Part shown: positions 1 through 8,799 of the stretch, in pieces
Position numbering within the stretch: the stretch's first letter is position 1
Layout of the letters: each line of letters opens with the position of its first letter
Source of the DNA: WFQV01 sp964611145
Lineage (GTDB): Bacteria > Bacteroidota > Ignavibacteria > Ignavibacteriales > Melioribacteraceae
Direction: 5' to 3'
DNA: 63,279 nt
Assembly (NCBI GenBank): GCA_964611145.1
Contig: CAZSYM010000012.1
Location: forward strand, 1 to 63,279
Position numbers and translations under genes: made by a program
Notes under the pieces: generated by a model
What the model was told of the DNA's origin: nothing
Database searches by the model: none
What the model saw: only the letters and a program-made list of their open reading frames with translations

Positions 1-423
1 CATTTCCTCCCCGAAAAGCGTAAGGACAAGTTTTCTGTTGCCACCGTGATTGCGATGTTCGCAAAGGTAAATCCCTTGCCATGTTCCCAAATTGAGTTTT
101 CCGTCCGTAATCGGAATTGACAGAGAATATCCCAAAAGCGAAGATTTCACATGGGCGGACATATCGTCGGGTCCCTCCAAAGTATGCTCGAAATAGGGAG
201 TTTCGTCGGGCACAAGGCGATTAAAAAACTTGTTCATATCCGAGCGGACATCGGGCGAAACATTTTCGTTAATAGTGAGCGAAGCGGAGGTATGCTTAAT
301 AAAAACATGCAACAATCCCGTTTTAACTTTTCGGATTTCCGGCATGGCTTTCAGAATTTCGCCCGTAATAAGGTGAAACCCGCGAGGGTACGGTTTCAGA
401 AAAAATTCCTTTTGTGCAAACAT
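1..423 (-). CDS. YjbQ/UPF0047-family protein (runs off the left edge)
   Basis: The reverse strand encodes at least 141 residues, starting at an ATG at 421-423 preceded by a strong GGGAGGTG ribosome site. The sequence shows the family signature: HTSASLTINEN around residue 45, then DMSAHVKSSLLG, and near the end LGTWQGIYLCEHRNHGG followed by a basic stretch. The family (YjbQ, old UPF0047) is a small trimeric fold; some members have weak thiamine-phosphate synthase activity, but the physiological role is unsettled. The reading frame is still open at base 1, and since family members are about 130-140 residues only a few C-terminal residues can be missing. It is the last gene of the lexA-led cluster, 29 nt downstream of the MGMT-like gene, so it may be co-transcribed. 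Family call is sure; function is not. Confidence 0.9.
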   Translation of the reverse strand, partial: MFAQKEFFLKPYPRGFHLITGEILKAMPEIRKVKTGLLHVFIKHTSASLTINENVSPDVRSDMNKFFNRLVPDETPYFEHTLEGPDDMSAHVKSSLLGYSLSIPITDGKLNLGTWQGIYLCEHRNHGGNRKLVLTLFGEEM

Positions 424-452
424 AAACACACCTCCCGAATTGTTTGAAGGAA

Positions 453-926
453 TTAAAGTTTAATCAAATATTTTTCAAAATTTGCAACCTTAAAATTCTT
501 TTTCCCTTTTGGAACTATTTCAAAGCCTTCGGCTTCCAACAGCTCCATTTGTCTTTGGATTCCACCTGGGAATTTCGGATTGAGAACCCCGCCTTCTTTC
601 AAAGTGCGCCACCACGGAGTAATTCTCTTTTTCCCCTCGGCGCGTTCTTCCTCCGCCGCATGGGCGGCAATCCAAGCAAAAATACCGGTGGTAATGGGAC
701 ACCCCACGTCGGCATTATGCTTTCGGGCAATAGCTTCCCGAAGAATATTAATCGTAACCAGTTTCCCTTTCGGCACATGTTTCATTAATTCATTTACCTC
801 CAAAGGGGAAGGAATTGCCAAAGTTCCCTCGCCCCATTTTTCGCGCATTTTACCTTCCAGCGGAACGACTTTAGGCAGGTCCTTAGTATCGTGCAATTTT
901 TCTTTCCAAGATTTTTTACTTTTCAT
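453..926 (-). CDS. MGMT/alkyltransferase-like (ATL) DNA-binding domain protein
   Basis: 157 residues. The middle part (about residues 50-135) follows the winged-helix DNA-binding domain of O6-alkylguanine-DNA alkyltransferases: a GKLVTINILREAIA helix, a GCPITTGIFAWIAAHAAEE segment, then PWWRTLKEGG and PGGIQRQMELLEAEG. The alkyl-accepting Cys of the PCHR motif is absent; TPWWR stands in its place, as in ATL proteins (PWHR), which bind alkylated DNA without repairing it directly. The N-terminus is a charged extension and the C-terminus is Lys-rich. Its ATG overlaps the stop of the thioesterase gene by one base (TAATG), so the two are translationally coupled. Position behind lexA makes a DNA-damage role plausible. 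This is inference; no catalytic activity is expected from the residues seen. Confidence 0.8.
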   Translation of the reverse strand: MKSKKSWKEKLHDTKDLPKVVPLEGKMREKWGEGTLAIPSPLEVNELMKHVPKGKLVTINILREAIARKHNADVGCPITTGIFAWIAAHAAEEERAEGKKRITPWWRTLKEGGVLNPKFPGGIQRQMELLEAEGFEIVPKGKKNFKVANFEKYLIKL

Positions 927-1342
927 TATACACCTCCCTTTTCCAAAAATGCTTCGAATTTATTTCTTTCTTCGGAAGAAAGTCTATGCGGTTTTTTCGT
1001 TTCCGTGTTAATGAACAATCCTTTTTGCCAACCCTCGGCGGCAAGTTCTCCTTCATTTTTATAAAAACGGAATTGTAGAATTGCCGAGGCGGCTCCCAGT
1101 TCGGAAATCCAAATCTCGCCGTAAACTTTATCCCCGAAATATATCGGTCGTCGATACCGGATGCGGGTTTCCACAAGCACAGGCAAAATTCCCCTTTTCT
1201 CCAGCTCCTCAATCGGTAAGCCCATGGCTTCCAACAATTTGATTCTACCTATTTCCATCCACTCGATATAAACTATATTACTCAAATGATGAACAATATC
1301 AATTTGATAAGTATAAACCTCAAGTTCGTATTTGACTCTCAC
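926..1342 (-). CDS. Acyl-CoA thioesterase, hot-dog fold (4HBT/YbgC type)
   Basis: 138 residues, the usual size for a single 4HBT hot-dog domain. Near the N-terminus the catalytic block reads YQIDIVHHLSNIVYIEWMEIGR, matching the family pattern D-x(3)-H-x-x-N-x-x-Y with the general acid/base Asp in place, followed by RYRRPIYFGDKVYGEIWI, the typical second block. Family members hydrolyse short or aromatic acyl-CoA thioesters in the cytoplasm; the substrate cannot be read from sequence. It lies 12 nt downstream of lexA and overlaps the next gene by one base, so it is probably part of a lexA operon, although a link to DNA repair is not obvious. Confidence 0.85.
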   Translation of the reverse strand: MRVKYELEVYTYQIDIVHHLSNIVYIEWMEIGRIKLLEAMGLPIEELEKRGILPVLVETRIRYRRPIYFGDKVYGEIWISELGAASAILQFRFYKNEGELAAEGWQKGLFINTETKKPHRLSSEERNKFEAFLEKGGV

Positions 1343-1354
1343 ACTATTTTCTCC

Positions 1355-1981
1355 TTAATCAATTGTATTGGTAGTTCCCATCGTCCGATAAACTCCCACA
1401 ACAACGCCTATTAGCTTGAATCCCTCATAATCCCCCTTTACAACAATAGGCTCGTATTCGGGGTTTTCCGAACGGAGCTCGATTCTATCCTCATGTTTAT
1501 AAAAGCGCTTAACCACTGCGGAATCGTCCAATACCGCCACAACTATTTGCCCGTTACGAACCGGTGTGTTCGGTTTAACGATCACCACATCACCGGAAAA
1601 GATATACGCATCCCGCAAGCTATCCCCTTTTACTCTCAAAAGGAAGGAATCCTTGGGAATTTTTGCTATTCGGGGAAGTTCTATCGTATCGAGGGCATCG
1701 GGATAAATAACCAAAGGATTACCAGCAGCTACCTCGCCGACAATCGGTTTTCTCAAAAACAAAGGTTCGCCTCCCACAAGCTCTATCCCGCGGGAAATTC
1801 TGGGATTGCGTTTGATGTATCCCTTTTTCTCTATCGCTTGCAAATGTTGCCGAACGGTGGAACGGTTTCTATAACCGAAGCGTTCCGCTATTTCCGCCAG
1901 AGTAGGTGCTTTCCCTTCAAGTTTTTTATCCACAATAAAATCCAAAATCCTTTGCTGCGTATTTGTTAATTCCGTTCTCAT
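1355..1981 (-). CDS. lexA: LexA repressor (SOS regulator, S24 autoprotease)
   Basis: 208 residues. Residues 1-65 form the winged-helix DNA-binding domain (TPTQ-like start NTQQRILDFIV, then PTLAEIAERFGYRNRSTVRQHLQAIEKKGYI). The self-cleavage site is Ala86-Gly87 in EVAAGNP, the catalytic serine is Ser121 in VKGDSLRDA (the usual GDSM is GDSL here), and the catalytic lysine is Lys158 in AVVKRF. All parts needed for RecA-stimulated autoproteolysis are therefore present. The ATG has a GGAGAG site just upstream. It is the first gene of a four-gene run (thioesterase, ATL-like, YjbQ), and a perfect palindrome about 90 bp upstream is the probable autoregulatory operator. Confidence 0.96.
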   Translation of the reverse strand: MRTELTNTQQRILDFIVDKKLEGKAPTLAEIAERFGYRNRSTVRQHLQAIEKKGYIKRNPRISRGIELVGGEPLFLRKPIVGEVAAGNPLVIYPDALDTIELPRIAKIPKDSFLLRVKGDSLRDAYIFSGDVVIVKPNTPVRNGQIVVAVLDDSAVVKRFYKHEDRIELRSENPEYEPIVVKGDYEGFKLIGVVVGVYRTMGTTNTID

Positions 1982-2070
1982 TGTTGCTCTCCAGACTCCT
2001 AAGCGCCTCCCGCTTTACCGAGGTTTTCTAAAAAATCAGCTTTCACACTTATATTAAGAAATTTATCAAT

Positions 2071-2088
2071 ACCATACAAATGTATGGT
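2071..2088. promoter_or_regulatory. Candidate LexA operator (SOS box)
   Basis: A perfect inverted repeat, ACCATACA-AA-TGTATGGT, lies 90 bp upstream of the lexA start. Arms are 8 bp with a 2-bp spacer. On the lexA strand it sits between a TTGAAC and a TGATAA element that could serve as -35 and -10 boxes with 18 bp between them, so a bound repressor would cover the promoter. LexA operators differ between phyla; this sequence is not the E. coli or Bacillus box, and the assignment rests on symmetry and position. Confidence 0.6.
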
Positions 2089-2121
2089 TCAATTTAGAAA
2101 AGCCGAAGGGAAAAGTCAAGT

Positions 2122-2151
2122 TTAAAAGGAAAAGGCGGGACAAAGCCCGCC
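2122..2151 (-). terminator. Rho-independent terminator after the hybrid kinase gene
   Basis: Read on the minus strand, GGCGGG pairs with CCCGCC around a short loop (2134-2151) and is followed by TTTTCC and TTTT. It lies 28 bp past the stop of the 931-residue kinase gene and before the lexA promoter, so it would end the exopolysaccharide cluster transcript. Confidence 0.75.
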
Positions 2152-2178
2152 TCCAACATCGCAAGGGGAAAAACGATG

Positions 2179-4974
2179 TTAGCTGAAGACTTTCTCTAAA
2201 GCACCAATAATTTTTTCCCGTAAAAGAGGTTTGGTAATAAACTCATTAAAACCTGCTTGAATGAATTTTTCCGCCGCTCCCGGAACCACATAAGCCGTAA
2301 CGGCAATAATGGGAATATTTTCATAGCCGGGCATCTGGCGAATAATTTTCAGTGCATCCAAACCATTATATTCACCCTGAAGATTAATATCCATCAAAAT
2401 AAAATCGAATTTTTTACTTTTCAACAAGGGCAATGCTTTTTCCAAACTTGTGGCGAACTCAATCGAGTTCAATTCTTTCATCTGCGCGCGGAAAAGTATT
2501 TGTGAATCTATTTGGTCTTCTAAATAAAGACAACTCAACTTGGACATATCTAAGGTTTTCTTGGAAGTAGTGCTGGGAACAGACTTTTCAGGAATTTCTT
2601 TTTCCTCAGGTTTCTCTTCTTCTGGTATCTCTTTGATTTCTTCTGTCTTTTCCTCTTCCCTTGGCTTTTCTTCCGCTATCGTTTCCTCTTCTTTTTCCGA
2701 AACCTCAAGCCTCAAAGGGAAAATTAATGCAAATTCATTGGGCGAATCTTCGCTCGGAAGTCCCGTATATTCCGCTTTCAAAATGTTCAAAAGCTTCTTC
2801 ACCAATCGAACGGTAAACCGCGAAAGCCCGAAATTCCGGCGAATGTTGTTTTCGTCGTCTTTAAAAACTGAATTCAAATTTTTGAACAAATCTTCGCTAA
2901 TCCCGTTTTTAGTATCTTTTATACCGACGTAAAATTTTTCATTATCCACATAATTTGCCGAAAGGAAAATTTTGCTTTCTCGGGTCATGGTAATAGCAAA
3001 ATGGAGTATTTGAACCAAGAAAGTAAGAAATTTCTGCCTATCCGTAACAAATTTCAAAGAGGAAGAAATCTTTCCGTAACTTAGAACTACTTCGTTGGAA
3101 TCAGAGATTTTCTTTGTGGAATTTTCCAGATGTTCCAGCAAATCAACGAAAGTAATTTCTTTTGGAGAAAGCTCTATCATATTTTGTTCAAGCAGAGAGT
3201 ATTCCACGGCGGTATCCATGGTTTGCATCAAAACTTTCTGATTTTCCTTAATAATCTGTATAGCTTCCCTTTGATCTTCCGTGGGATTTTGAATACTCTC
3301 CGAAAGCTCTTGCACAAAACCGATAATTACGTTCAAAGGAGTCAAAAGCTCGTGAAAAAGATTTGAAAGGAACCCGGGGTCTATTCCCCGAGTCGTCGTT
3401 TCCGTAATTACGCCGGTTCTACTTTCGGAAAATATCGGTTTAATAATCAGAACATATCTTTCGACTTTATCCTCGAAATCGAAAATGGGGGAGGAAATTA
3501 CTTTGGCGGGCAACAATTCTCCGTCCGATTTTTTAATCTTTATTTCCATCGTTTTCACATCCGGTATGGGGGACTGAAAAACAGCTTTGTTGACGTTCCC
3601 GCGGTCTTCGTCCGCCACAAAGGATAGAAAAGTGCTCTGTTCTACATCCGATTTAGGAAAGCCAAAATACTTGGCAAAATTATCGTTCGAATATTTCACG
3701 AAACCGTGCATATCGGTAATCAAAATAGCATCGCCCGAATTTTCGAAAGCGGCTTTATAGAGCTGAATCTTTTTATCAAGCTCCGTCTTGCTTGTCAAAT
3801 CTTTAATTACAGACATATGTGCCGCTCGTCCCTCGTATTCAATCGGGATACGGCTTATTTGAACGATTACAGAAGAACCGTCCTTTCTTTTTTGGCGCCA
3901 CGGACCACCATATTTACTTTTACCGTTTGTTCCAGACTCAATTAAACTTTGAATATCCTCCGGTGCATAAAGGTCCGTTAAATCCATTCCCAGAAATTCT
4001 TCCCGTGTATAACCGTACAAATCCAATGCCGCTTTATTTACCTCGAGGAATCTCAAATTCTCCACATCGTAAATAAAAATGGGTTCCGGGAATTGTCTCA
4101 AAATTTCATCATACATTTCAACACTCTCGTTTATTAAATTCTCATTTTCGTTTTGCTCGGCTTCCGATTTTTCTTTCCTTTCGTCCCCGCGCCGATAAGA
4201 TAATCCAACAATAGCAATCACATTATCATCAATATCCAACAAAGGAAATTCTATGATAGCTTCGCCTGGGGGAAGAAATTGTTTTCCCAATCCTTCTATT
4301 ATTGTCGCATTTCCGGTTTCCAAAATATAGGCATCCGTATTAGCCAGCATTTTCTCAATATGGGGAGGAAGAAATTCGCTTTCGGGTAATCCTTCGACAG
4401 ACGACGGTTTTGCTCCTAAATATTCCGCATACTTTTTATTTACAAGCACATATTTTCTTTCCGCATCTTTAATCCAGAAATACCCCGAAAGTTTATTTGC
4501 TTCGTTCTGTACAATATTTTTCCCAATTATCGTGAAAGGGTAATTGGATTTTATTTTGTTAAGAAGTTCAATAATTCTCGCATCTTCAATAAATTCCTCC
4601 GGTTCCTCGGCCAAATATCGAAAGCGTACATTTCTCTCCATGGAATTTTCCAATGGAGAAAAGGAAATAATAAAGTAACGTTTAGCATCACCCGTAACAG
4701 GAGAAATTTTCAATAAATATTTTCCCTCCCCGATATTAGTATGCAGGCTTACCTCCACCGTTACCGGCTCATCTCCCATTCTTAGCAACGTATGTGCTAC
4801 CTTTTCCGCATCTTCTTGGGAGAAAATATCAAACAAAAAATCAATACTCTCCCCGAATCTATTTTCGAAAAGGGAATTTCTTTTGAAAACATTTCCCTCT
4901 TCATCCACAATTAATGAAGGCTCGGAAACATTCGTGTTTAAAAAGATTTCAATATTTTCAAGCAAATTTTCCAC
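2179..4974 (-). CDS. Multi-PAS hybrid sensor kinase with C-terminal receiver, degenerate ATPase domain
   Basis: 931 residues, no transmembrane segment seen. Four PAS-like domains occupy roughly residues 1-120, 135-265, 285-400 and 405-520. A HisKA segment with LFHELLTPLN (His near 541) follows. The region where an HATPase should be (about 590-740) is poor: the N-box asparagine is not recognisable, only DTKNGI and NFGLS recall the G1 and G2 boxes. An acidic Glu/Lys/Pro-rich linker (about 745-790) leads to a receiver domain with a DD-like LYLEDQ start, the phospho-acceptor Asp in FILMDINL (near 860) and the conserved Lys in ITKPL. Translation starts at GTG (4972-4974) behind AAAGGA. It is the last gene of the exopolysaccharide cluster, 9 nt after the lipoprotein gene, so it probably regulates or scaffolds that pathway. 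The kinase may be inactive and the receiver may be the working part. Confidence 0.85.
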   Translation of the reverse strand: MENLLENIEIFLNTNVSEPSLIVDEEGNVFKRNSLFENRFGESIDFLFDIFSQEDAEKVAHTLLRMGDEPVTVEVSLHTNIGEGKYLLKISPVTGDAKRYFIISFSPLENSMERNVRFRYLAEEPEEFIEDARIIELLNKIKSNYPFTIIGKNIVQNEANKLSGYFWIKDAERKYVLVNKKYAEYLGAKPSSVEGLPESEFLPPHIEKMLANTDAYILETGNATIIEGLGKQFLPPGEAIIEFPLLDIDDNVIAIVGLSYRRGDERKEKSEAEQNENENLINESVEMYDEILRQFPEPIFIYDVENLRFLEVNKAALDLYGYTREEFLGMDLTDLYAPEDIQSLIESGTNGKSKYGGPWRQKRKDGSSVIVQISRIPIEYEGRAAHMSVIKDLTSKTELDKKIQLYKAAFENSGDAILITDMHGFVKYSNDNFAKYFGFPKSDVEQSTFLSFVADEDRGNVNKAVFQSPIPDVKTMEIKIKKSDGELLPAKVISSPIFDFEDKVERYVLIIKPIFSESRTGVITETTTRGIDPGFLSNLFHELLTPLNVIIGFVQELSESIQNPTEDQREAIQIIKENQKVLMQTMDTAVEYSLLEQNMIELSPKEITFVDLLEHLENSTKKISDSNEVVLSYGKISSSLKFVTDRQKFLTFLVQILHFAITMTRESKIFLSANYVDNEKFYVGIKDTKNGISEDLFKNLNSVFKDDENNIRRNFGLSRFTVRLVKKLLNILKAEYTGLPSEDSPNEFALIFPLRLEVSEKEEETIAEEKPREEEKTEEIKEIPEEEKPEEKEIPEKSVPSTTSKKTLDMSKLSCLYLEDQIDSQILFRAQMKELNSIEFATSLEKALPLLKSKKFDFILMDINLQGEYNGLDALKIIRQMPGYENIPIIAVTAYVVPGAAEKFIQAGFNEFITKPLLREKIIGALEKVFS

Positions 4975-4983
4975 GTTTTTCCT

Positions 4984-6816
4984 TTAATAAGGAATTGTAA
5001 CCGTATAAATGTTGGAATATTCCGAAAATTCCGTAGCGTTGTATGCCCGGACTCGATAATCATACGTAGAACCGCGATAAAGCCCATCCGTTTGGTCTCG
5101 ATAAAACTGCACATTAGGTCCTACGATTGCAATTCTCTTAAACTCGGTGGAGCCGCTCATTCTTCTTTCTATTTCAAAACCAAGCTCGTTATTCGAATTA
5201 TCCACCCACGTCAAATCCACAGCCAATTGATTGGGCACAACTGTGGCAACCAGGTTCGTAGGACGGAAAATGCCGCTACCCCCGGCGGTACTTACCTCGT
5301 TAGAAAACGCCGAATATTTATCGCCCAAAAAGGCTCTTACCTTGTAATAATAAATTTTAGTTCCATCCGTCAAGGTATCATTATAAGCATGGGTACGTGG
5401 GGGGAAAACCTTATAAGCCGAATGATATGTATCCCCCTCCACGCGTTTCCAAAGCTCGATTCCATCTTCTGTAGGAGCATTGTTAGTCCAGAACAAACCA
5501 TAAACTTTGTTCGGTACGAATTCAATTATTTCTAAATTACTCGGAGCTTTCAAAGGCACTTCCGGTACGTATGCGGAATCTTCATTTGAATAAGGAGTAA
5601 AAAAGCCTTCAGTAGTAGAATAACGCGCGCGATAATAATAAATCGTATTTGTAGCCACGTCGGAATCAATGTATTGAGTAGCATCCTGACCAGTCACTCC
5701 TATTTGCTGATACTTTCCGCTTAAACCCGTTTTACGTTCGATAATAGTTCCGTTTTCTAAATTTGTATTATCCGACCACGTTATTTTAACTCCCGCGTCC
5801 TCAGGACTAAAATCGGCAATGAGATTGGAAGGAGGAGAAATATCCATACGCTTTGTAGTAACAACCACTTCAGAAGAATATGCTTCCGAATTACTTGTAA
5901 AAGCACCCACACGATAACGATAAGTTGTATTGGGAGACAAGCCTTGATCGAAATATTCCTCTGTATTAGGAGGTAAAATGACAATTGTACTCCAGCTGTC
6001 GGTATCAAGCACTCTTCGTTGAACCTTGAAACCATTTTCTGCAGAGGAATTATCAATCCAATCCAGTTGGACAATCGAGGCGCCCAGAGCTTGTGCGGTA
6101 AGATTCGTAGGAGGACTACCGGCAGCGCCACCGGAATTCACCTCGTTGCTAAACGGCGATGCGCCGAAAGCATTAACTGCTCGCACTTTATAGTAATAAG
6201 TAACATATTCCGAAATACCTATATCCCTATAATTAGTAGAATTGCGAGGTAAAGTTCTTATCACGCGATATGTGCCGTCTCCGCCATCCCGGCGCCATAC
6301 TTCATATTTTTCTTCCGTAGTTGCACTATCGTCCCACACAAGCAAAGCCTCGGTCTTGGATATTTTTTGAAGCATTAAATGCTCGGGTGCACGAGGGGGT
6401 TTATTATACTTAACCACTAAAATATCCTTTTGTTCGGGGCTTGCTTTTGCTTTTCTTTCTTTATTATAAACGGAAACATAATAACGAATTTTTTGCCCAA
6501 TATAAGAAGAATCAACTTCAAGAAACAACGTAGGCAATCTTCCTTCTTCCGTAAGTCCTTGAACCTTTACCGATTTCCCATTCAAAAATATTTCCAGCCT
6601 GTCTATTCCCTGACTACCCAGTCCAGGAGCGGCATCATAGACTATTTCCGTTTTTCCAACAGCAATAGTATCTCCTGTTTTAGGGCTAAAAATTTTTATA
6701 TTTGGAGAAGCGGCATTTGGATTTTCTATCGTTTGGACACAAGATGCCCACACCCCTGCAAAAAGCAATATGAGAATGATTCGAAACTTTTTGATTAAGT
6801 TTTCCCCTTTCATCAA
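4984..6816 (-). CDS. Outer-surface lipoprotein with five fibronectin type III domains
   Basis: 610 residues. The N-terminus is a lipoprotein signal (basic start, hydrophobic core, lipobox GVWASC with Cys near residue 26). An Ig-like segment follows at about 35-130, then five fibronectin type III domains to the C-terminus, each closing with the same type of strand (YYYKVRAVNAFG, YRYRVGAFTSN, YYYRARYSTTE, YYYKVRAFLGD, YDYRVRAYNAT). There is no T9SS signal, so it should be anchored by its lipid. It sits between the deacetylase-like gene (81 nt gap) and the hybrid kinase (9 nt gap). In this setting it may hold polysaccharide or an export partner at the envelope, comparable in place only to lipoproteins of Pel or Pga systems. 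No family name is recognised. Confidence 0.85.
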   Translation of the reverse strand: MMKGENLIKKFRIILILLFAGVWASCVQTIENPNAASPNIKIFSPKTGDTIAVGKTEIVYDAAPGLGSQGIDRLEIFLNGKSVKVQGLTEEGRLPTLFLEVDSSYIGQKIRYYVSVYNKERKAKASPEQKDILVVKYNKPPRAPEHLMLQKISKTEALLVWDDSATTEEKYEVWRRDGGDGTYRVIRTLPRNSTNYRDIGISEYVTYYYKVRAVNAFGASPFSNEVNSGGAAGSPPTNLTAQALGASIVQLDWIDNSSAENGFKVQRRVLDTDSWSTIVILPPNTEEYFDQGLSPNTTYRYRVGAFTSNSEAYSSEVVVTTKRMDISPPSNLIADFSPEDAGVKITWSDNTNLENGTIIERKTGLSGKYQQIGVTGQDATQYIDSDVATNTIYYYRARYSTTEGFFTPYSNEDSAYVPEVPLKAPSNLEIIEFVPNKVYGLFWTNNAPTEDGIELWKRVEGDTYHSAYKVFPPRTHAYNDTLTDGTKIYYYKVRAFLGDKYSAFSNEVSTAGGSGIFRPTNLVATVVPNQLAVDLTWVDNSNNELGFEIERRMSGSTEFKRIAIVGPNVQFYRDQTDGLYRGSTYDYRVRAYNATEFSEYSNIYTVTIPY

Positions 6817-6897
6817 TTATTTCTCCGAATTAATAATCGTTTTTTTCGGTCGGCTTCACAATAAAATAAATAAACTATGAAAACGCCAATTTCCTAT

Positions 6898-8799
6898 TTA
6901 CAAATTTACCACATTATCATAATCAACCAACAGGGAACGAGATTCGTGCGGTTCCATTTTTTCAAGATACAAATACAAGCGGTTCAAAGAGGTATCGAAC
7001 TCATAAGCTGGAATTTTCATATTAATAATGTTAGAAGTAACGGAAACATTCTTAATTTTCTTGTTAATGTTCAATTGCACAGTAAAATTAAACACAGTTT
7101 TATCAGTAGGGTTCGTAATTTCTATAGCAATTCTTCTTTTGCTTCGGGTTTTATATTGAATTTCGATACCACCTTTACGTAACCACCACTGTTTCAACTC
7201 ATCCAAAGAAACAATCCAGTAATCTTTTTGCCGAATATAATTTATCAAGTGATCTATCACCTTTACATAAGAAGGTTGCAATTGATATCTTGTATGAACC
7301 TTCAAAACATAAAGTCCTCCTTCAAACAAGACTCTATCAACATCTTCCTCATAAGTGTATTCTTGAAAAGCCGGTTCCGTAAGCCCGTATCGTCCTACAA
7401 TTTCGTTATCGTCACGTGCCGTTTTTGTAATCAAGAGAATCGGTTTCTCGTTTCGGATAATAACTCGCGGCACAGAACGGTCGGTGAGTGAATCTGTAAC
7501 GAGAAACTCAAGATTTGTTTTCGATATTGCTTGCAATGTGTTTTCATCATAAAAGCCATAGAGTGGCATTAGACTCCTAACTCTCCCGCCAGATATTGCT
7601 TCGACAGTATCCTTTGCAAATTGAACACTTGCTAATTGCACAAGTTTATCATCCAGTTGATTCACCGAATCCTCGGCACTTTCTTTAAAGCCTATGTCCA
7701 CCACCACCCCAAGATCTCCAAATTTAGCAACATTTTTCATTATTTTAGGATTATTAATGGCGATATAGGGGTCAACAAAGAAAGAAGTCGGGTAATGTTT
7801 ATTCTTTAATACTTTTAGCAAATTATAAATATTACTCGGTTGTTTATCAATTTCTGGAATAAATACTGCTGCTGCTTTATAAGGAGAGGGCCAATCTTTC
7901 ACAAAAGCAATTGGTTCATAAAGCAACCAAGCGAGGCTATTTTTAAACAATTTCTCGAAATAAATATAATCTTTTTGTTTACCTATCACGGAATTCAATT
8001 CGAAACCATACCATATAAATCGTCCTTTTCCGTAAGTTCCGTAAGCTATTCCTGCACTTTTACTAACGCCTTCGCGGACTAAGCCCGCTTCTCGGCGATA
8101 ATCGTACCAAAAACTTACCTGAGTAGTACGAGGTTCAAGAATTTCAGCATAGATAGGCCTATCCCACGTAGCAATTTTCAAAGCATATCCCGTAGGAATA
8201 CCTGCCGTAATAATTAAGTTTCCACGTAAAGTATGGACTTTATATGTTTCTTCGGGTTTAATTTCCCGGGTAAATTTCATTCCAAAAGCCTCGGTAAAAA
8301 ATGACCATCCACGCCATTTACCTTCGTCGGAAAAAGTGGCAGGACCACCCGTGCAAAAAATACTTCCACCTTGCTCTAAATACTTTTTAAGTTCAATTAC
8401 CTCCTTATCACTCATCGATTTTGCGGAAGGCAAGACAATCATCTTGTATTTAAAATGTTCATCCAATTCTATTGCTTGGTCAGATATAATATCATATTTA
8501 ACATGCTCATTTTTAAGGTAAACTTCCCACGTATCAATATTATCGGAAAGCCATGTGCTACCTTCCGGCAACATATTTTCCGTATATTTAGAGTATAACA
8601 CAGCAATTCTATCTTGCTTTTGAAACAATTCGAAATTCTTCTTTGAGGGCAAGATTTCCTCAATTTTATATCGTCCGTAAACACTCTGAATTATAATCAA
8701 AAAAATCAGAATGCCCACGGTCAGAAGAACTAAGCCGCTAAGGAAAACAATAAAATAATTAACCCTAAAGCCAAATAGTTTTTCCTCATCTACCGCCAT
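6898..8799 (-). CDS. Membrane-anchored polysaccharide deacetylase-like protein with N-terminal amidotransferase-like domain
   Basis: 633 residues. One transmembrane helix (about 15-38) exposes the rest to the periplasm. Residues 65-290 look like a class I glutamine amidotransferase-like (Rossmann) fold: MIVLPSAKSMSD, then YLEQGGSIFCTGG and YGKGRFIWYGFELNS, without an obvious catalytic triad. Residues 305-540 follow the NodB deacetylase barrel order (PTSFFVDPY, MPLYGFYDENTL, GGLYVLKVHTRYQ, YWIVSLDELKQWW). However, motif 1 (normally TFDDG) reads FIPEID at 313-318 and motif 2 (normally H-x-H) reads GVVVDIGF at 364-371, so the metal ligands are missing. A C-terminal beta domain follows. The start overlaps the small membrane protein by 10 nt. 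It takes the place of PgaB in a PNAG-like layout, but may bind rather than deacetylate the polymer. Confidence 0.75.
   Translation of the reverse strand: MAVDEEKLFGFRVNYFIVFLSGLVLLTVGILIFLIIIQSVYGRYKIEEILPSKKNFELFQKQDRIAVLYSKYTENMLPEGSTWLSDNIDTWEVYLKNEHVKYDIISDQAIELDEHFKYKMIVLPSAKSMSDKEVIELKKYLEQGGSIFCTGGPATFSDEGKWRGWSFFTEAFGMKFTREIKPEETYKVHTLRGNLIITAGIPTGYALKIATWDRPIYAEILEPRTTQVSFWYDYRREAGLVREGVSKSAGIAYGTYGKGRFIWYGFELNSVIGKQKDYIYFEKLFKNSLAWLLYEPIAFVKDWPSPYKAAAVFIPEIDKQPSNIYNLLKVLKNKHYPTSFFVDPYIAINNPKIMKNVAKFGDLGVVVDIGFKESAEDSVNQLDDKLVQLASVQFAKDTVEAISGGRVRSLMPLYGFYDENTLQAISKTNLEFLVTDSLTDRSVPRVIIRNEKPILLITKTARDDNEIVGRYGLTEPAFQEYTYEEDVDRVLFEGGLYVLKVHTRYQLQPSYVKVIDHLINYIRQKDYWIVSLDELKQWWLRKGGIEIQYKTRSKRRIAIEITNPTDKTVFNFTVQLNINKKIKNVSVTSNIINMKIPAYEFDTSLNRLYLYLEKMEPHESRSLLVDYDNVVNL

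Noticed and set aside
151..447. Plus-strand frame at the left edge
   Set aside because: It is antisense to the YjbQ-family gene, whose protein sequence matches its family along its whole length.
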